Shown one piece after another: positions 8,940 to 18,130 of a stretch of 64,000 nt of DNA. The position numbers and the translations under genes are program-made. How positions within the stretch are numbered: position 1 is the stretch's first letter; each line of letters begins with the position of its first letter. Origin of the DNA: Belnapia sp. F-4-1 (GTDB lineage: Bacteria; Pseudomonadota; Alphaproteobacteria; Acetobacterales; Acetobacteraceae); the NCBI RefSeq assembly GCF_000802185.1, contig NZ_KN676113.1, positions 1,942,819-2,006,818 on the forward strand, in the 5' to 3' direction. The notes beneath the pieces were generated by a model. It saw only the letters and a program-made list of their open reading frames with translations. It did not search any database and had not been told where the DNA came from.

Positions 8940-10463
8940 ATGCCCCGCTTCGACCGCAGCGCCGCCGCCGCCCATGCCGAAGCCCAGGCCGCCGCCTGGA
9001 CGGCCGAGGCAGGGCCGGGCGGGGCGATCCACCTCTTCGGCCGCGATGGTCCGACCCATGCCGCCTGTGGCGGCCTCGCCGACCTGGGCCAGGGCCTCAG
9101 GATCGCGCCGGACACCGCCTTCCGCTGGGCCTCCATCACCAAGCAGGTGCTCGCCGCCCTGGCCCTGCGCGCCGGGCCGGGGCTGGGGGCCAAGCTCGGC
9201 GACCACCTGCCCGGCCTCTCGCCGGCCGTGGGCGCGGTGACGGTCGGCCATGCGCTCGGCATGACCTCCGGCCTGCCGGATGCCATGGAGGCCGCCTGGC
9301 AATGCCATGTGCCGCCCTCGGCCGCCATGTCGCGGGACATGCTCTTCGGCCTGGCGGCAAGGCTGCCGGCGCTGAACTACCCGCAGGGGACGGAGATCAG
9401 CTACACCAACACCGGCTACCGCCTCATGCAGCACCTGCTCGAGGGCAGGGCCGGCGATGTCGGCACGGCCTGGCGCGAGGCGTTCTTCGCGCCGCTCGGC
9501 ATGGCGGCGACGCAGTTCCCCGAGGACTGGACCGACCCGGTGCCCGGCCTCGCCCGCGGCTACTGGCGCGACGGCGCCGGGCGCTGGCATGAGGGGCGCT
9601 ACGGCCCGCATCTCTCCGCCTCGGGCGGCCTCGCCGGCCCGGCCCCCGACCTCGCCGCCTGGCTCGCGGCCCTCATGGCGGGGCGCGGCCCGCTCGCCGG
9701 CGTGCTCGATGCGCTCGCCGCGCCGCGCCGCCTCGTCGACGGGCGCGAGACCGCCTATGGCCTCGGCCTTGGCCGCACGCCGCTCGGCCCGCATGTCTTG
9801 CTCGGCCATGGCGGCTCGCTGCCCGGCTTCAAGAACCAGGTCCTGTTCAGCCGCGAGCTGGGGGCCGGCGTCATCGTCCTGACCAACCGGGAGGACGTGG
9901 ACAGCCTCGCCCTAGCGCTGGCGGTGATGGCGGCCGGCCTCCGCCTCGGGTTGGCGCCACCGGTCCCGCCCGGCACCCTCCGTCCGGGCCTCTACGCCGC
10001 CGCGGATGGCGGTCCCTTCTGGATCGAGGTGGAGGGCAGCGCCGTCACCTACCTCGGTGCGCGGGAGAACCTCGTCGCAGGCGAGGATGGCTGGGCCGTC
10101 TCGTGCAGCCCCTATATGTGGATGCGCCTCCGCCAGGAAGGCGCGGCGATCGCCGGCGAGGTGAACCACGTCGCCCGCCGCTTCCTTCCCGTGCAGGACG
10201 CCGTCTGCGACCCTGCCTGGCAGGGCGAGTGGCGCAACGAGGAGCACGGCAGCGCTTTCGCCATCGGCACCGGCGGCAGGACGCTCACCATGGGCGCCGG
10301 CCCGTTGCGCGCCGCCATGCCGCTGCTGCCGCTCGGCGGCGGGCGCGCATTGTTCCGCCGAGCCGACGGGCCCTGGGCGCAGCGCCCCTGCCTGCATGTC
10401 CAGGGCGACCGCGCCCGCCTCGTCACCAACCGCTGCCGGGTGCTCGATTACCGGCGGGCATGA
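8940..10463 (+). CDS. Serine hydrolase, beta-lactamase/D-aminopeptidase family
   Basis: A 507-residue protein with the three penicillin-recognising motifs: SITK (catalytic Ser and Lys, near residue 63), YTN (around 159) and HGG (around 281). After the catalytic domain, about 180 residues form beta-rich C-terminal domains, as in Brucella (Ochrobactrum) DAP-type D-aminopeptidases. There is no obvious signal peptide, which also fits a D-aminopeptidase rather than a beta-lactamase. It is divergent from argG and is followed 13 bases later by a peptide-type ABC binding protein, which supports a role in peptide or D-amino acid use. Confidence 0.8.
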   Translation: MPRFDRSAAAAHAEAQAAAWTAEAGPGGAIHLFGRDGPTHAACGGLADLGQGLRIAPDTAFRWASITKQVLAALALRAGPGLGAKLGDHLPGLSPAVGAVTVGHALGMTSGLPDAMEAAWQCHVPPSAAMSRDMLFGLAARLPALNYPQGTEISYTNTGYRLMQHLLEGRAGDVGTAWREAFFAPLGMAATQFPEDWTDPVPGLARGYWRDGAGRWHEGRYGPHLSASGGLAGPAPDLAAWLAALMAGRGPLAGVLDALAAPRRLVDGRETAYGLGLGRTPLGPHVLLGHGGSLPGFKNQVLFSRELGAGVIVLTNREDVDSLALALAVMAAGLRLGLAPPVPPGTLRPGLYAAADGGPFWIEVEGSAVTYLGARENLVAGEDGWAVSCSPYMWMRLRQEGAAIAGEVNHVARRFLPVQDAVCDPAWQGEWRNEEHGSAFAIGTGGRTLTMGAGPLRAAMPLLPLGGGRALFRRADGPWAQRPCLHVQGDRARLVTNRCRVLDYRRA

Positions 10464-10476
10464 AGGAAGGCCACCG

Positions 10477-12045
10477 ATGACGCTCCGCTCCACCATCCTG
10501 GCCGCGCTGCTCGGCGCCGGGCTGGCGCTGCCCGCCACCGCGCAATCCGTGCTGCGCGTCGTGCCGCATGCCGACCTGAAGACGCTCGACCCCGTCGCTG
10601 TCTCCGTCAGCATCACCCGGCTGCACGGGCTGATGATCTACGAGACCCTCTTCGCCTGGGATTCCGGCCTGCAGCCCCGGCCGCAGATGGTGGAGCGCTG
10701 GTCGGTCAGCGGGGATGGGCTCACCTGGCGCTTCACCCTGCGCGAAGGCCTCCGCTTCCATGACGGCAGGGCGGTGACGACGCGCGACGTCGCTGCCTCG
10801 CTCCGCCGCTGGATGGCGCGCGACATCGTCGGCTCCCGCCTCGGCGACGCGCTGGCCAGCCTCGACATCACCGACGAGCGCAGCTTCGCCCTCGTCCTCA
10901 AGCGTCCTTTCGGGCTGATGACCTATGCGCTCGGCTCCGCCGTCGGTGCCATCCCGGCCATCATGCGCGAGGAGGATGCCGCGACCGATCCCGGCCGCCC
11001 GATCGCGACCACTATCGGCTCCGGCCCCTTCCGCTTCGTCCGCGAGGACTGGATGGCCGGGCAGCGCGTCGTCTATGCGCGCAACCCCGACTACCGCCCG
11101 CGCAGCGAGCCGGCCGATGGCCTCGCCGGCGGCCGCGTGGTGAAGGTGGACCGGGTGGAGTGGCGCAACATCCCCGACGCCTCGACCGTCGCCGCCGCGC
11201 TGCAATCGGGCGAGATCGACATCTGGGAGCAGGTGGCGACCGATCTCGTCCCCGTCGTTTCCCGCCAGCGGGGCACGGTGGTGGACCGGCTGAATGCCCT
11301 CGGCACCCAGGGCATGCTGCGGCCGAACAGCCTCTTCCCGCCCTTCAACGACCCGCGCGCACGGCTGGCCCTGGCCTATATCGTCGACCAGGCGGAAGCC
11401 ATGGCCGCCGGCTTCGGCGACCAGCGCTGGTGGCGGCGTTGCGAGGCCTTCTTCGTCTGCGGCACCGCCTATGGGTCGGAGGCCGGGTCGGCGCCCTACG
11501 CTCGGCCGAACCTGGAGCGCGCCCGCTCGCTCCTCGCCGAGGCCGGCTACCGCGGCGAGCGGCTGGTCTTCATCACCACCAACGACATCCCCTGGATCGG
11601 CCGCATGGCGGAGGTCGCCGCCGCCGGCATGCGCCAGGCGGGGATGAACATCGACCTGCAGTACAACGACTGGGGCACGGTCATCACCCGCCAGCCGCGC
11701 AAGGACCCGCCCGCCCAGGGCGGCTGGAACATCTTCGCCACCGGCGCCTCGGGCGCGACGATGTTCCATCCGCTGACGAATATCGGCACCGGCATGGCCT
11801 GCGACGGCCGCAACTGGGCCGGCTGGCCCTGCGACGAGGAGGCAGAGCGGCTGCGTCTGGCCTTCATCGAGGCGGCCGACGAGGCGGAGCGCAAGCGCCT
11901 GGCCGAGGCGCTCCAGACGCGCCTCGCCGAGGTGCAGCCCTACCGCCCGCTCGGCCAGGCCGACATGCCTTATGCCCGCCGGGCCAATATCGTGGGCATG
12001 CTGCCCTCGCCCGTCATGGTGTTCTGGAACGTCGAGAAGCGCTGA
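10477..12045 (+). CDS. ABC transporter substrate-binding protein, family 5 (peptide/nickel type)
   Basis: A 522-residue periplasmic binding protein of the DppA/OppA class. The signal peptide is MTLRSTILAALLGAGLALPA followed by TAQ. The core shows family motifs: DLKTLDPV, MIYETLFAWD, WRFTLREGLRFHDGRAVTTRDV and GSGPFRF. Start chosen at 10477, with GAAGG upstream; it follows the D-aminopeptidase-like gene by 13 bases. No permease or ATPase genes are adjacent. The pairing suggests uptake or handling of peptides, perhaps those cleaved by the upstream hydrolase. Confidence 0.85.
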   Translation: MTLRSTILAALLGAGLALPATAQSVLRVVPHADLKTLDPVAVSVSITRLHGLMIYETLFAWDSGLQPRPQMVERWSVSGDGLTWRFTLREGLRFHDGRAVTTRDVAASLRRWMARDIVGSRLGDALASLDITDERSFALVLKRPFGLMTYALGSAVGAIPAIMREEDAATDPGRPIATTIGSGPFRFVREDWMAGQRVVYARNPDYRPRSEPADGLAGGRVVKVDRVEWRNIPDASTVAAALQSGEIDIWEQVATDLVPVVSRQRGTVVDRLNALGTQGMLRPNSLFPPFNDPRARLALAYIVDQAEAMAAGFGDQRWWRRCEAFFVCGTAYGSEAGSAPYARPNLERARSLLAEAGYRGERLVFITTNDIPWIGRMAEVAAAGMRQAGMNIDLQYNDWGTVITRQPRKDPPAQGGWNIFATGASGATMFHPLTNIGTGMACDGRNWAGWPCDEEAERLRLAFIEAADEAERKRLAEALQTRLAEVQPYRPLGQADMPYARRANIVGMLPSPVMVFWNVEKR

Positions 12046-12086
12046 GCCTCGCGGCGCATGGCGGTTGCAGGGGGGGGCGCCCCGGC

Positions 12087-12803
12087 TCAAGGCCGCACGG
12101 CCGGCGTCTCCACAGCCATGCCGGCCGCGCGGCGCATCAGGAACAACTCGATGGCGACGTATTCCGGCGCGCCATAGGCATAGGGCTCTGACCGCACCCC
12201 TGTCATGCAGTTCCGCAGCCGCCGTTGCAGCGAGCCCATGCCCTGCCATTCCAGCCGGTAGAGCGGATAGCCGGTCGGATGCGCCTCCGGGATCGGGCTG
12301 CCGGCCAGGTGCCGCCCGGCATTGGCGTCATGGCATTGCGCGCAGGAGAGGTCGAGCTGCCCGCGCCGCTCGCGGTACAGCGCCTCGCCGCGGGCCAGCG
12401 CCGGTGCCAGGCGCGGATCGTCCGGCGGGTTGACCGGGATCCCGCGCGATTGCAGGCCGATGACCGCCGCGAGCGCCAGCGCCTCCTCGGATTCGCGAGG
12501 GAAGGGCGTGCGATGCTGCCGTGCCTCCTGGCATTGCGCGATCCGCCCCGCGAGGTCGATCGGCGCCGCATCGAAGGCCGGATAGCGCGCGGCAACGCCC
12601 CGCATCCCGGCCACATCGCCATGGCAGCCGGCGCAGCCCGCGCTGTCCCAGAGCGCCCGGCCCTCCTCCACCCAGAGCATGCCAGGGTTGGCGCTGTCCT
12701 CCCGCTGCATCGCCTGCGTCTCCGGCGACATCAGCGCGAAGCTGGACTCGCGCGCCTCCGCCGTGGCGCCGAGCAGCAGCAGGGCGAGCGCGAGCCGCCT
12801 CAT
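12087..12803 (-). CDS. soxA: Sulfur oxidation c-type cytochrome SoxA
   Basis: A 238-residue periplasmic protein with a signal peptide (MRRLALALLLLGATAEA), two heme-binding CxxCH sites (CAGCH and CAQCH), and the C-terminal NCMTGVRSEPYAYGAPEY, whose Cys is the expected active-site heme ligand of SoxA. With SoxX it forms the SoxAX complex that couples a sulfur substrate to the carrier SoxYZ. It is last in the operon; its ATG overlaps the soxZ stop as ATGA. Confidence 0.93.
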   Translation of the reverse strand: MRRLALALLLLGATAEARESSFALMSPETQAMQREDSANPGMLWVEEGRALWDSAGCAGCHGDVAGMRGVAARYPAFDAAPIDLAGRIAQCQEARQHRTPFPRESEEALALAAVIGLQSRGIPVNPPDDPRLAPALARGEALYRERRGQLDLSCAQCHDANAGRHLAGSPIPEAHPTGYPLYRLEWQGMGSLQRRLRNCMTGVRSEPYAYGAPEYVAIELFLMRRAAGMAVETPAVRP

Positions 12804-13120
12804 GTCACCGTCAGGCTGCGCGTCTCGGTCTGCTCGAAGCCGTTGTCGCCCGTCCAGGTGAAGGCGAGGATGCCGCTCTCGGCCGCCACTAGGCTGAAGC
12901 TGAGGAAGGGGTTGGCCGCGATGGCCGGTGCCAGCTCCGCCGCGAAAACCTCCTCGTTGTTATAGAGGCAGGCGAAGTGGGTGATGATGTCGCGCGGCGC
13001 GACGCTGCCATCCGCACGGGGCCGGTAGCCGGTCTCCATCACGTGCTGGATCAACGTGCGGATCTCGATCACCTCGCCGCGCCGGGCGGTGCGGGGCAGG
13101 TTGATGAGGACGCGGGCCAT
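12800..13120 (-). CDS. soxZ: Thiosulfate oxidation carrier complex protein SoxZ
   Basis: A 106-residue protein, normal for SoxZ, with family features RVLINLPRTARRGEVIEIRT, THFACLYNNEEVF and the C-terminal beta segment FTWTGDNGFEQTETRSLTVT. It lacks a signal peptide of its own; SoxZ is exported bound to Tat-targeted SoxY. It lies 4 bases after soxY and overlaps soxA by ATGA. Confidence 0.95.
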   Translation of the reverse strand: MARVLINLPRTARRGEVIEIRTLIQHVMETGYRPRADGSVAPRDIITHFACLYNNEEVFAAELAPAIAANPFLSFSLVAAESGILAFTWTGDNGFEQTETRSLTVT

Positions 13121-13124
13121 CGCC

Positions 13125-13586
13125 TCAGCCCTCCACGCAGGCGGCGAGCGTCACGATCACGTCCGCATTCGCCGCGCGGAAGCTGCCATCGCTCATCTCC
13201 GCCACCGCCACCAGCCGCTGCGAGGTGGCGAGCCGCATCCGCGTCGAAAGCCGTGCCCGCCCGGCCCGCGGCCCGAGCCGGGCGGTGACGACATGCGGCT
13301 GCGGGTTGCGCTCGTTGAAGAGGGCGATGCGGAGGACATGCTCGGCGTCCGTCATCGGGCTCTCGACGGCGATGGTGACCGGCACGGTATTGCCGTTCTC
13401 CACCAGTGGCGGGATGTCGAGCGTGACGCCGGCCTCCGCCGGCTCTGCCCCACCGGTGAAGCCGAGCACCGCCTCGCGCAACCCCGGCCGATCCGCCCGC
13501 GCCGGCCGGGCCAGCACGACGGCGAGCAGCCCGGCGCCCAGCGCGCGGCGTTCAATCCCTGAGCGTGACAAGGAAGGCGACGACAT
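13125..13586 (-). CDS. soxY: SoxY-type sulfur carrier protein with atypical C-terminus
   Basis: A 153-residue SoxY homologue with a Tat-like signal (GIERRALGAGLLAVVLARPA) and the Ig-like SoxY domain (LDIPPLVENGNTVPVTIAVE, then FNERNPQPHV). In canonical SoxY the chain ends in GGCGG, a flexible arm whose Cys carries the sulfur substrate. Here the end is VTLAACVEG: the Cys is present but fourth from the end and without the glycines. A carrier role is likely, but the arm is not the standard one. The 5' end overlaps soxX by 35 bases, so the start may be internal. Confidence 0.88.
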   Translation of the reverse strand: MSSPSLSRSGIERRALGAGLLAVVLARPARADRPGLREAVLGFTGGAEPAEAGVTLDIPPLVENGNTVPVTIAVESPMTDAEHVLRIALFNERNPQPHVVTARLGPRAGRARLSTRMRLATSQRLVAVAEMSDGSFRAANADVIVTLAACVEG

Positions 13587-13962
13587 CCTCGATCTCCCCG
13601 GCGGCCAGGATCGGCCGCCCCTGCCAGGCCGGCCCGACCCGGACCAGCCCCTCGGTGCGGTAGTAGGAGGGCATGATGGTCTCCGGGTTCAACCTTCGCC
13701 CATCGACGAGCCGCAGCCGCAACTGCCCCTCCGTCAGCCGGGCGCCGACCCCGGCCAGGCTCGGCGCCAGGTCGCCCTGGAACCGCTCCTCGGGGAAAGG
13801 GCCGGCATGGCAGAGCAGGCACAGCCCCCGCTGCCGGCTGGTAACGATGGCCCGCCCCCGCGCCGCATCGCCCGGCTCGCCCGTGAGGGAGGGCAGCCCT
13901 TCCTCCGCCCGCGCCCCGCCCGCCAGCAGCAGGACCAGGAGTGCCGCCCTAGCCGAAGGCAT
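13552..13962 (-). CDS. soxX: Sulfur oxidation c-type cytochrome SoxX
   Basis: A 136-residue monoheme cytochrome with signal peptide PSARAALLVLLLAGGARA, a CLLCH heme site, and the distal block NPETIMPSYYRTEGLVRVG with the axial Met in IMPSYY, the SoxX hallmark. It pairs with SoxA. The start at 13962 begins the signal peptide directly. It overlaps the upstream flavoprotein gene by 14 bases and the downstream soxY by 35. Confidence 0.92.
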   Translation of the reverse strand: MPSARAALLVLLLAGGARAEEGLPSLTGEPGDAARGRAIVTSRQRGLCLLCHAGPFPEERFQGDLAPSLAGVGARLTEGQLRLRLVDGRRLNPETIMPSYYRTEGLVRVGPAWQGRPILAAGEIEDVVAFLVTLRD

Positions 13963-15169
13963 CCGCCGTGACGGTGCGGAACCAGTCCTCCGCATACCCC
14001 GCCTCCGCCGCCCGCACCTTGGCCGGCGCCCCAAGCGGGCTCACGCCGCCCGCTCCCGGCACATCCGCCAGCAGCCCGTCCTTCGGCTGGTAGACGCCCG
14101 CGATGGAGATGCCGTAGCCCGGCTCCACCAGGCTGTAGCAGGTGTTGATGAGCTTCGGTGGGGCAGGGGCCTCGCCCCGCAGCAGCGCTGCCACCGCCTC
14201 GGCGCAGACCCGCGCCTGGGCATGGGCGGCAAAGGCGGATTTCGGCATGGCCCCGGCGATGATCGCATCGCCGATCAGGTGGATGCCCGGCCGCTGCCGG
14301 GACTCGAAGCTGACGGGATCGACCGGGCACCAGCCGCTGCGGTCGGTGAGCCCCGCCGCCTGGGCGATCCGCCCGGCCGATTGCGGCGGGATGATATTGG
14401 CCACTGCCGCCTGGTGCTCGCCGAACTCGGTCCGCACCACCCGCGCCGCCGCATCCACCTCCACCACCTTGCCGCCCGAGGAGAGCGGCACCCATTCCAG
14501 CAGGTCGGGATAGAGCGCTGCCCAGGCCTCCTCGAACAGCCGCTGCTTGGAGAAGGCATCCTTGGCGTCGAGCAGGATGAGCTTCGATCGCGGCTTTCGC
14601 GTTTTCAGGTAATGCGCGATGAGGCTCGCCCGCTCATAGGGGCCGGGCGGGCATCGGTAGGGGTTAGCCGGGACGGAGAGCACCACCAGCCCGCCATCCT
14701 CCATTGCCTCGAGTTGCCGCCGCAGCAGCAGGGTCTGCGGCCCGGCCCGCCAGGCATGCGGCATCGCCTCGGTGTCGAGGCCGGGGATGGCATCCGGGTG
14801 CAGCGCGATCCCCGGCGCCATCACCAGCCGGTCGAAGGGGAGGGCGCCGCCATCCGCCAGCACCACCCGGCGGTCCTCGACCGTCCGCGCCGCCTGATGC
14901 ACCACGGCGACCCCCTCCCGCCGCAGCCCGTCATAGCCGAAGCGCTGCGCCTCCATCTCCCGGAGCCCGGCGATGACCGCGTTGCTGAAGGGGCAGGCGA
15001 GGTAGGTGGCGTCCCGCTCCACCAGCGTCACCGCGACGCCCAGCCGGTGCAGCGCCCGCGCCGCCGCCGCGCCGCCGAAGCCGCCGCCGATGACGACCAC
15101 CTGCGGCGCCGCCTGCGCCAGGGCGGGTGCGGCCAGCAGCGCAGCGCCGAGCAGCGCCCGTCGCCTCAC
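13949..15169 (-). CDS. fccB: Flavocytochrome c sulfide dehydrogenase flavoprotein subunit (FccB/SoxF type)
   Basis: A 406-residue periplasmic flavoprotein. After a signal sequence (MRRRALLGAALLAAPALAQA) comes the FAD-binding motif VVVIGGGFGGAAAARAL. The redox Cys region TYLACPFSN and the C-terminal INTCYSLVEPGYGISIAGVY are both typical of FccB. FccB oxidises sulfide or other reduced sulfur and passes electrons to a cytochrome c subunit. The adjoining small cytochrome gene overlaps it by ATGA, consistent with a complex. Confidence 0.92.
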   Translation of the reverse strand: MRRRALLGAALLAAPALAQAAPQVVVIGGGFGGAAAARALHRLGVAVTLVERDATYLACPFSNAVIAGLREMEAQRFGYDGLRREGVAVVHQAARTVEDRRVVLADGGALPFDRLVMAPGIALHPDAIPGLDTEAMPHAWRAGPQTLLLRRQLEAMEDGGLVVLSVPANPYRCPPGPYERASLIAHYLKTRKPRSKLILLDAKDAFSKQRLFEEAWAALYPDLLEWVPLSSGGKVVEVDAAARVVRTEFGEHQAAVANIIPPQSAGRIAQAAGLTDRSGWCPVDPVSFESRQRPGIHLIGDAIIAGAMPKSAFAAHAQARVCAEAVAALLRGEAPAPPKLINTCYSLVEPGYGISIAGVYQPKDGLLADVPGAGGVSPLGAPAKVRAAEAGYAEDWFRTVTADAFG

Positions 15170-15426
15170 CGCGACACCGCGACCCAGGCGGCGATGGCCC
15201 GGATCTCCGCCTCGGTGAAGCCGCGGGCGATGCGGTCCATCACCGTGGGCGATCCCTGGCCCGCCTTGTAGGCCAGCATCGCCCCGGCGATCGCCTCCGC
15301 CGGCTGCCCGGCCAGCACGGGCATCCCGCCCCCGCCATGGCAGCCGGCGCAGGAGGAGGCGCCAGGCGGCGGCGCCGCCACGGCCGGCAGCGCCACCATC
15401 ACGCTAAGCGCGACGCAGATCCGCAT
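15166..15426 (-). CDS. Small monoheme cytochrome c, partner of the FccB-type flavoprotein
   Basis: An 86-residue class I cytochrome with a signal peptide (MRICVALSVMVALPAVAA), one CAGCH heme site, a PVLAGQ segment as in FccA and SoxE cytochromes, and a C-terminal helix with an axial Met region (SPTVMDRIARGFT). It overlaps the flavoprotein gene by ATGA and the upstream molybdoenzyme subunit by 23 bases. It is much shorter than diheme FccA. It could accept electrons from FccB, from the molybdoenzyme, or from both. Confidence 0.85.
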   Translation of the reverse strand: MRICVALSVMVALPAVAAPPPGASSCAGCHGGGGMPVLAGQPAEAIAGAMLAYKAGQGSPTVMDRIARGFTEAEIRAIAAWVAVSR

Positions 15427-17581
15427 GCTTCAGCGGCAGCTGCCGCACCCGCTTGCCGGTGGCGGCGAAGATCGCATTCAGCACCGCCGGCGCCGCGACG
15501 GCGATGGTCGGCTCCCCGACACCGCCCCAGAAGCCGCCGGAGGGCATCAGGATCGCCTCTACCGCCGGCATCTCCATCATGCGCATGACCGGGTAGGTGT
15601 CGAAATTCTCCTGCTCGATCCGCCCTTCGGCGACGGTGCATTCGCCATGGAGCGCCGCGCTCAACCCATAGACGAAGGAGCCCTCCACCTGCGCCGCGAT
15701 CTGCTGCGGGTTCACCGCGTGGCCGGGATCGGTGGCGGCGGTGATCTTGTGGATCGTCAGCTCGCCGGCCGGGCTGACCGAGACCTCGGCGCAGGCCGCG
15801 ACATAGCTGCCGAAGCCCATGATCTGGGCGAGGCCGCGGGCCCGTCCCTCCGGCGCTGGCTGGCCCCAGCCGCCGCGCTCCGCCACCGCGTTCAGCACGG
15901 CGAGGTGCTTCGGGCTCCCCCGGAGCAGCGCCCGGCGGAACTCCAGCGGGTCCTTGCCCGCCGCATGCGCCAGCTCGTCCATGAAGCATTCCACATAGAC
16001 GGCATTCTGGTTGAGGTTCACCCCGCGCCAGAAACCCGGCGGCACATGCGGGTTGCGCATCGCATGGTCGATCAGGATGTTGGGGATGGCGTAGCCGAAG
16101 GCCCCTTCCTCGCCGCCTGGGCTGAGCCCCTGGAACACCACCGGGTCCCGCCCGTCACGGATATTCTGCGGGAAGATGCCGGCAACGATCGACTGGCCGG
16201 AGATGCGCATGGCGAGGCCCGTCAAGTTGCCCTGCGCATCCAGCGCCCCGGTCAGCTTGCACTGGGTGATCGGGTGGTAGCGCCCGTGGAGCATGTCCTC
16301 CTCGCGCGACCAGAGCAGCTTCACCGGCGTGCCCGGCATCTGCTTCGCGATGTCGACCGCCTGGCGCACCCAGTCATGCACCGCGCCACGCCGGCCGAAG
16401 CCGCCGCCGAGATGGATCTTGTACACCTCGCACTTCGCCGGCGGCAGGCCTGCCGCTTCCGAGGCCGCGGCCAGCGCCGCCTCGCCATTCTGCGTCGGCG
16501 TCCAGACCTCGCAGCGCTCCGGCGTCCAGAGCGCCGTGGCGTTCATCGGCTCCATCGTCGCATGGTTCTGGAAGGGGTAGCCGTAGGTGGCCTCCACCCG
16601 CTTCGCCGCCCCGGCGATGGCCGCCTTGGCATCACCCGCGCGGTTGCCGATGGCGGCCTCCGGCGCCTCCAGCCCCGCCTTCAGCACCTCGGCGATGCTG
16701 GCGGAAGACACCTGCGCATTCGGCCCGTTGTCCCAGGTGATGGGCAGGGCGTCGAGCGCCGTCTTCGCCCGCCACCAGGTATCGGCGACGACCGCGACGG
16801 CGGTCTCGCCCACCGGGACAACCTTCTTCACCCCCGGCATGCTGGCAACCTTGGCCGCATCGAAGCTCGCCACCTTGCCACCGAAGACCGGGCAGTCGCG
16901 GATGGCGGCGTTCAGCATCCCCGGCAGCGTCAGGTCGGCGCCATAGACCTGCTTGCCATTGGTCTTCTCGACCGTGTCCAGCCGCGGCAGCGACCGGCCG
17001 GCGATGGTCCAGTCCTTCGGGTCGCGCAGCGGCACATCGGTCGGCGGCGTCAGCTTCGCCGCCGCCTCGGCCACCTTGCCATAGGTGGTGGTCCGGCCGG
17101 AGGGCTGGTGGGTGATGGTGCTGTTCGCCGCGCGGCATTCGCCGGCGGGCACGCCCCAGCCCTGGGCCGCGGCCTCGACCAGCATCATCCGTGCCGCGGC
17201 ACCGCCCTTCCGTACATACTCGTGGCTCTCACGGATGCCGCGGCTGCCGCCCGTGGACATGTTCCCCCAGGCGCGGTTGCGCGCCAGGTTCTGCCCCGGG
17301 GTCGGGTATTCAGTGCTGACCTTCGACCAGTCGGCATTCAGCTCCTCGGCGACGAGCTGGGCGAGGCCGGTGAGCGTGCCTTGGCCCATCTCCGAGCGGG
17401 CGATGCGGATGATGATGCTGTCGTCCGGCTTCACCACCACCCAGGCATTGACCTCGGGCGTGGCGGCGGGCGCAGCCCCCTGGGCCGCGGCCTCGGGCAC
17501 GCGGATGCCGAGGGTGAAGGCGCCGAGCGCGGCCGAGACCTGGAGGAAGCCGCGGCGCGGCAGCGATGCGATCCGGTTCAT
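15404..17581 (-). CDS. Molybdopterin-binding subunit of an aldehyde/isoquinoline-type oxidoreductase (IorB-like)
   Basis: A 725-residue large subunit of the xanthine dehydrogenase superfamily. It starts with a Tat signal (SLPRRGFLQVSAALGAFTLG), so it is periplasmic. Pterin-binding blocks are visible: EMGQGTLTGLAQLVAEELNA, HLGGGFGRRG and GFWRGVNLNQNA. It pairs with the 2Fe-2S subunit encoded 10 bases upstream. Such two-subunit enzymes hydroxylate N-heterocycles or oxidise aldehydes and pass electrons to cytochrome c. The start at 17581 follows GGAGG. The 3' end overlaps the cytochrome gene, tying it to the sulfur operon. Confidence 0.87.
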   Translation of the reverse strand: MNRIASLPRRGFLQVSAALGAFTLGIRVPEAAAQGAAPAATPEVNAWVVVKPDDSIIIRIARSEMGQGTLTGLAQLVAEELNADWSKVSTEYPTPGQNLARNRAWGNMSTGGSRGIRESHEYVRKGGAAARMMLVEAAAQGWGVPAGECRAANSTITHQPSGRTTTYGKVAEAAAKLTPPTDVPLRDPKDWTIAGRSLPRLDTVEKTNGKQVYGADLTLPGMLNAAIRDCPVFGGKVASFDAAKVASMPGVKKVVPVGETAVAVVADTWWRAKTALDALPITWDNGPNAQVSSASIAEVLKAGLEAPEAAIGNRAGDAKAAIAGAAKRVEATYGYPFQNHATMEPMNATALWTPERCEVWTPTQNGEAALAAASEAAGLPPAKCEVYKIHLGGGFGRRGAVHDWVRQAVDIAKQMPGTPVKLLWSREEDMLHGRYHPITQCKLTGALDAQGNLTGLAMRISGQSIVAGIFPQNIRDGRDPVVFQGLSPGGEEGAFGYAIPNILIDHAMRNPHVPPGFWRGVNLNQNAVYVECFMDELAHAAGKDPLEFRRALLRGSPKHLAVLNAVAERGGWGQPAPEGRARGLAQIMGFGSYVAACAEVSVSPAGELTIHKITAATDPGHAVNPQQIAAQVEGSFVYGLSAALHGECTVAEGRIEQENFDTYPVMRMMEMPAVEAILMPSGGFWGGVGEPTIAVAAPAVLNAIFAATGKRVRQLPLKHADLRRA

Positions 17582-17591
17582 CCCCGCCTCC

Positions 17592-18056
17592 TCAGCCATT
17601 GGCCTGGTTGCCGCCGGCTGCCTGCTTGATGGCGGCCTGGACGCGGTTATAGGTGCCGCAGCGGCAGATATTGGTAATCTCGCCACGGATATCGGCATCG
17701 CTCGGCTTCGGGTTGGCGGCCAGCAGCGCGGCGGCGGCCATGATCATCCCCGACTGGCAGTAGCCGCATTGCGGCACGTCGAGCGCCACCCAGGCCTTCT
17801 GCAGCGGGTGGCTGCCATCGGGCGAGAGCCCTTCGATGGTGACGATCTTCTGGTTCTCGTCGAAGGCCGAGACGGGCATGGAGCAGGAGCGGGTGGCGAC
17901 ACCGTCCACATGCACGGTGCAGGCGCCGCATTGCGCGACGCCGCAGCCGTATTTGGTGCCGGTCAGCCCGACCTGCTCGCGGATCGCCCAGAGGAGGGGC
18001 GTGTCGTCCTCGACCGCGATCTCGACGACGCGCCCGTTGATATTGAGCCTGGCCAT
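17592..18056 (-). CDS. 2Fe-2S subunit of the molybdenum hydroxylase (IorA-like)
   Basis: A 154-residue protein with the plant-type ferredoxin cluster site ([11 protein letters not shown], then a Cys in TRSCSMP) and the second 2Fe-2S site of molybdenum hydroxylases ([10 protein letters not shown] and ICRCGTY). It passes electrons from the molybdopterin subunit encoded just downstream. There is no signal peptide, so it is presumably exported bound to the Tat-targeted large subunit. Confidence 0.92.
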   Translation of the reverse strand: MARLNINGRVVEIAVEDDTPLLWAIREQVGLTGTKYGCGVAQCGACTVHVDGVATRSCSMPVSAFDENQKIVTIEGLSPDGSHPLQKAWVALDVPQCGYCQSGMIMAAAALLAANPKPSDADIRGEITNICRCGTYNRVQAAIKQAAGGNQANG

Positions 18057-18130
18057 TCCGCCCTCTCCCGCTTTCGCCGATCAGCCTAGCGGGGGAGGTG
18101 GCGCGGGGCCAGGATGTTGCAACGGGGCGG

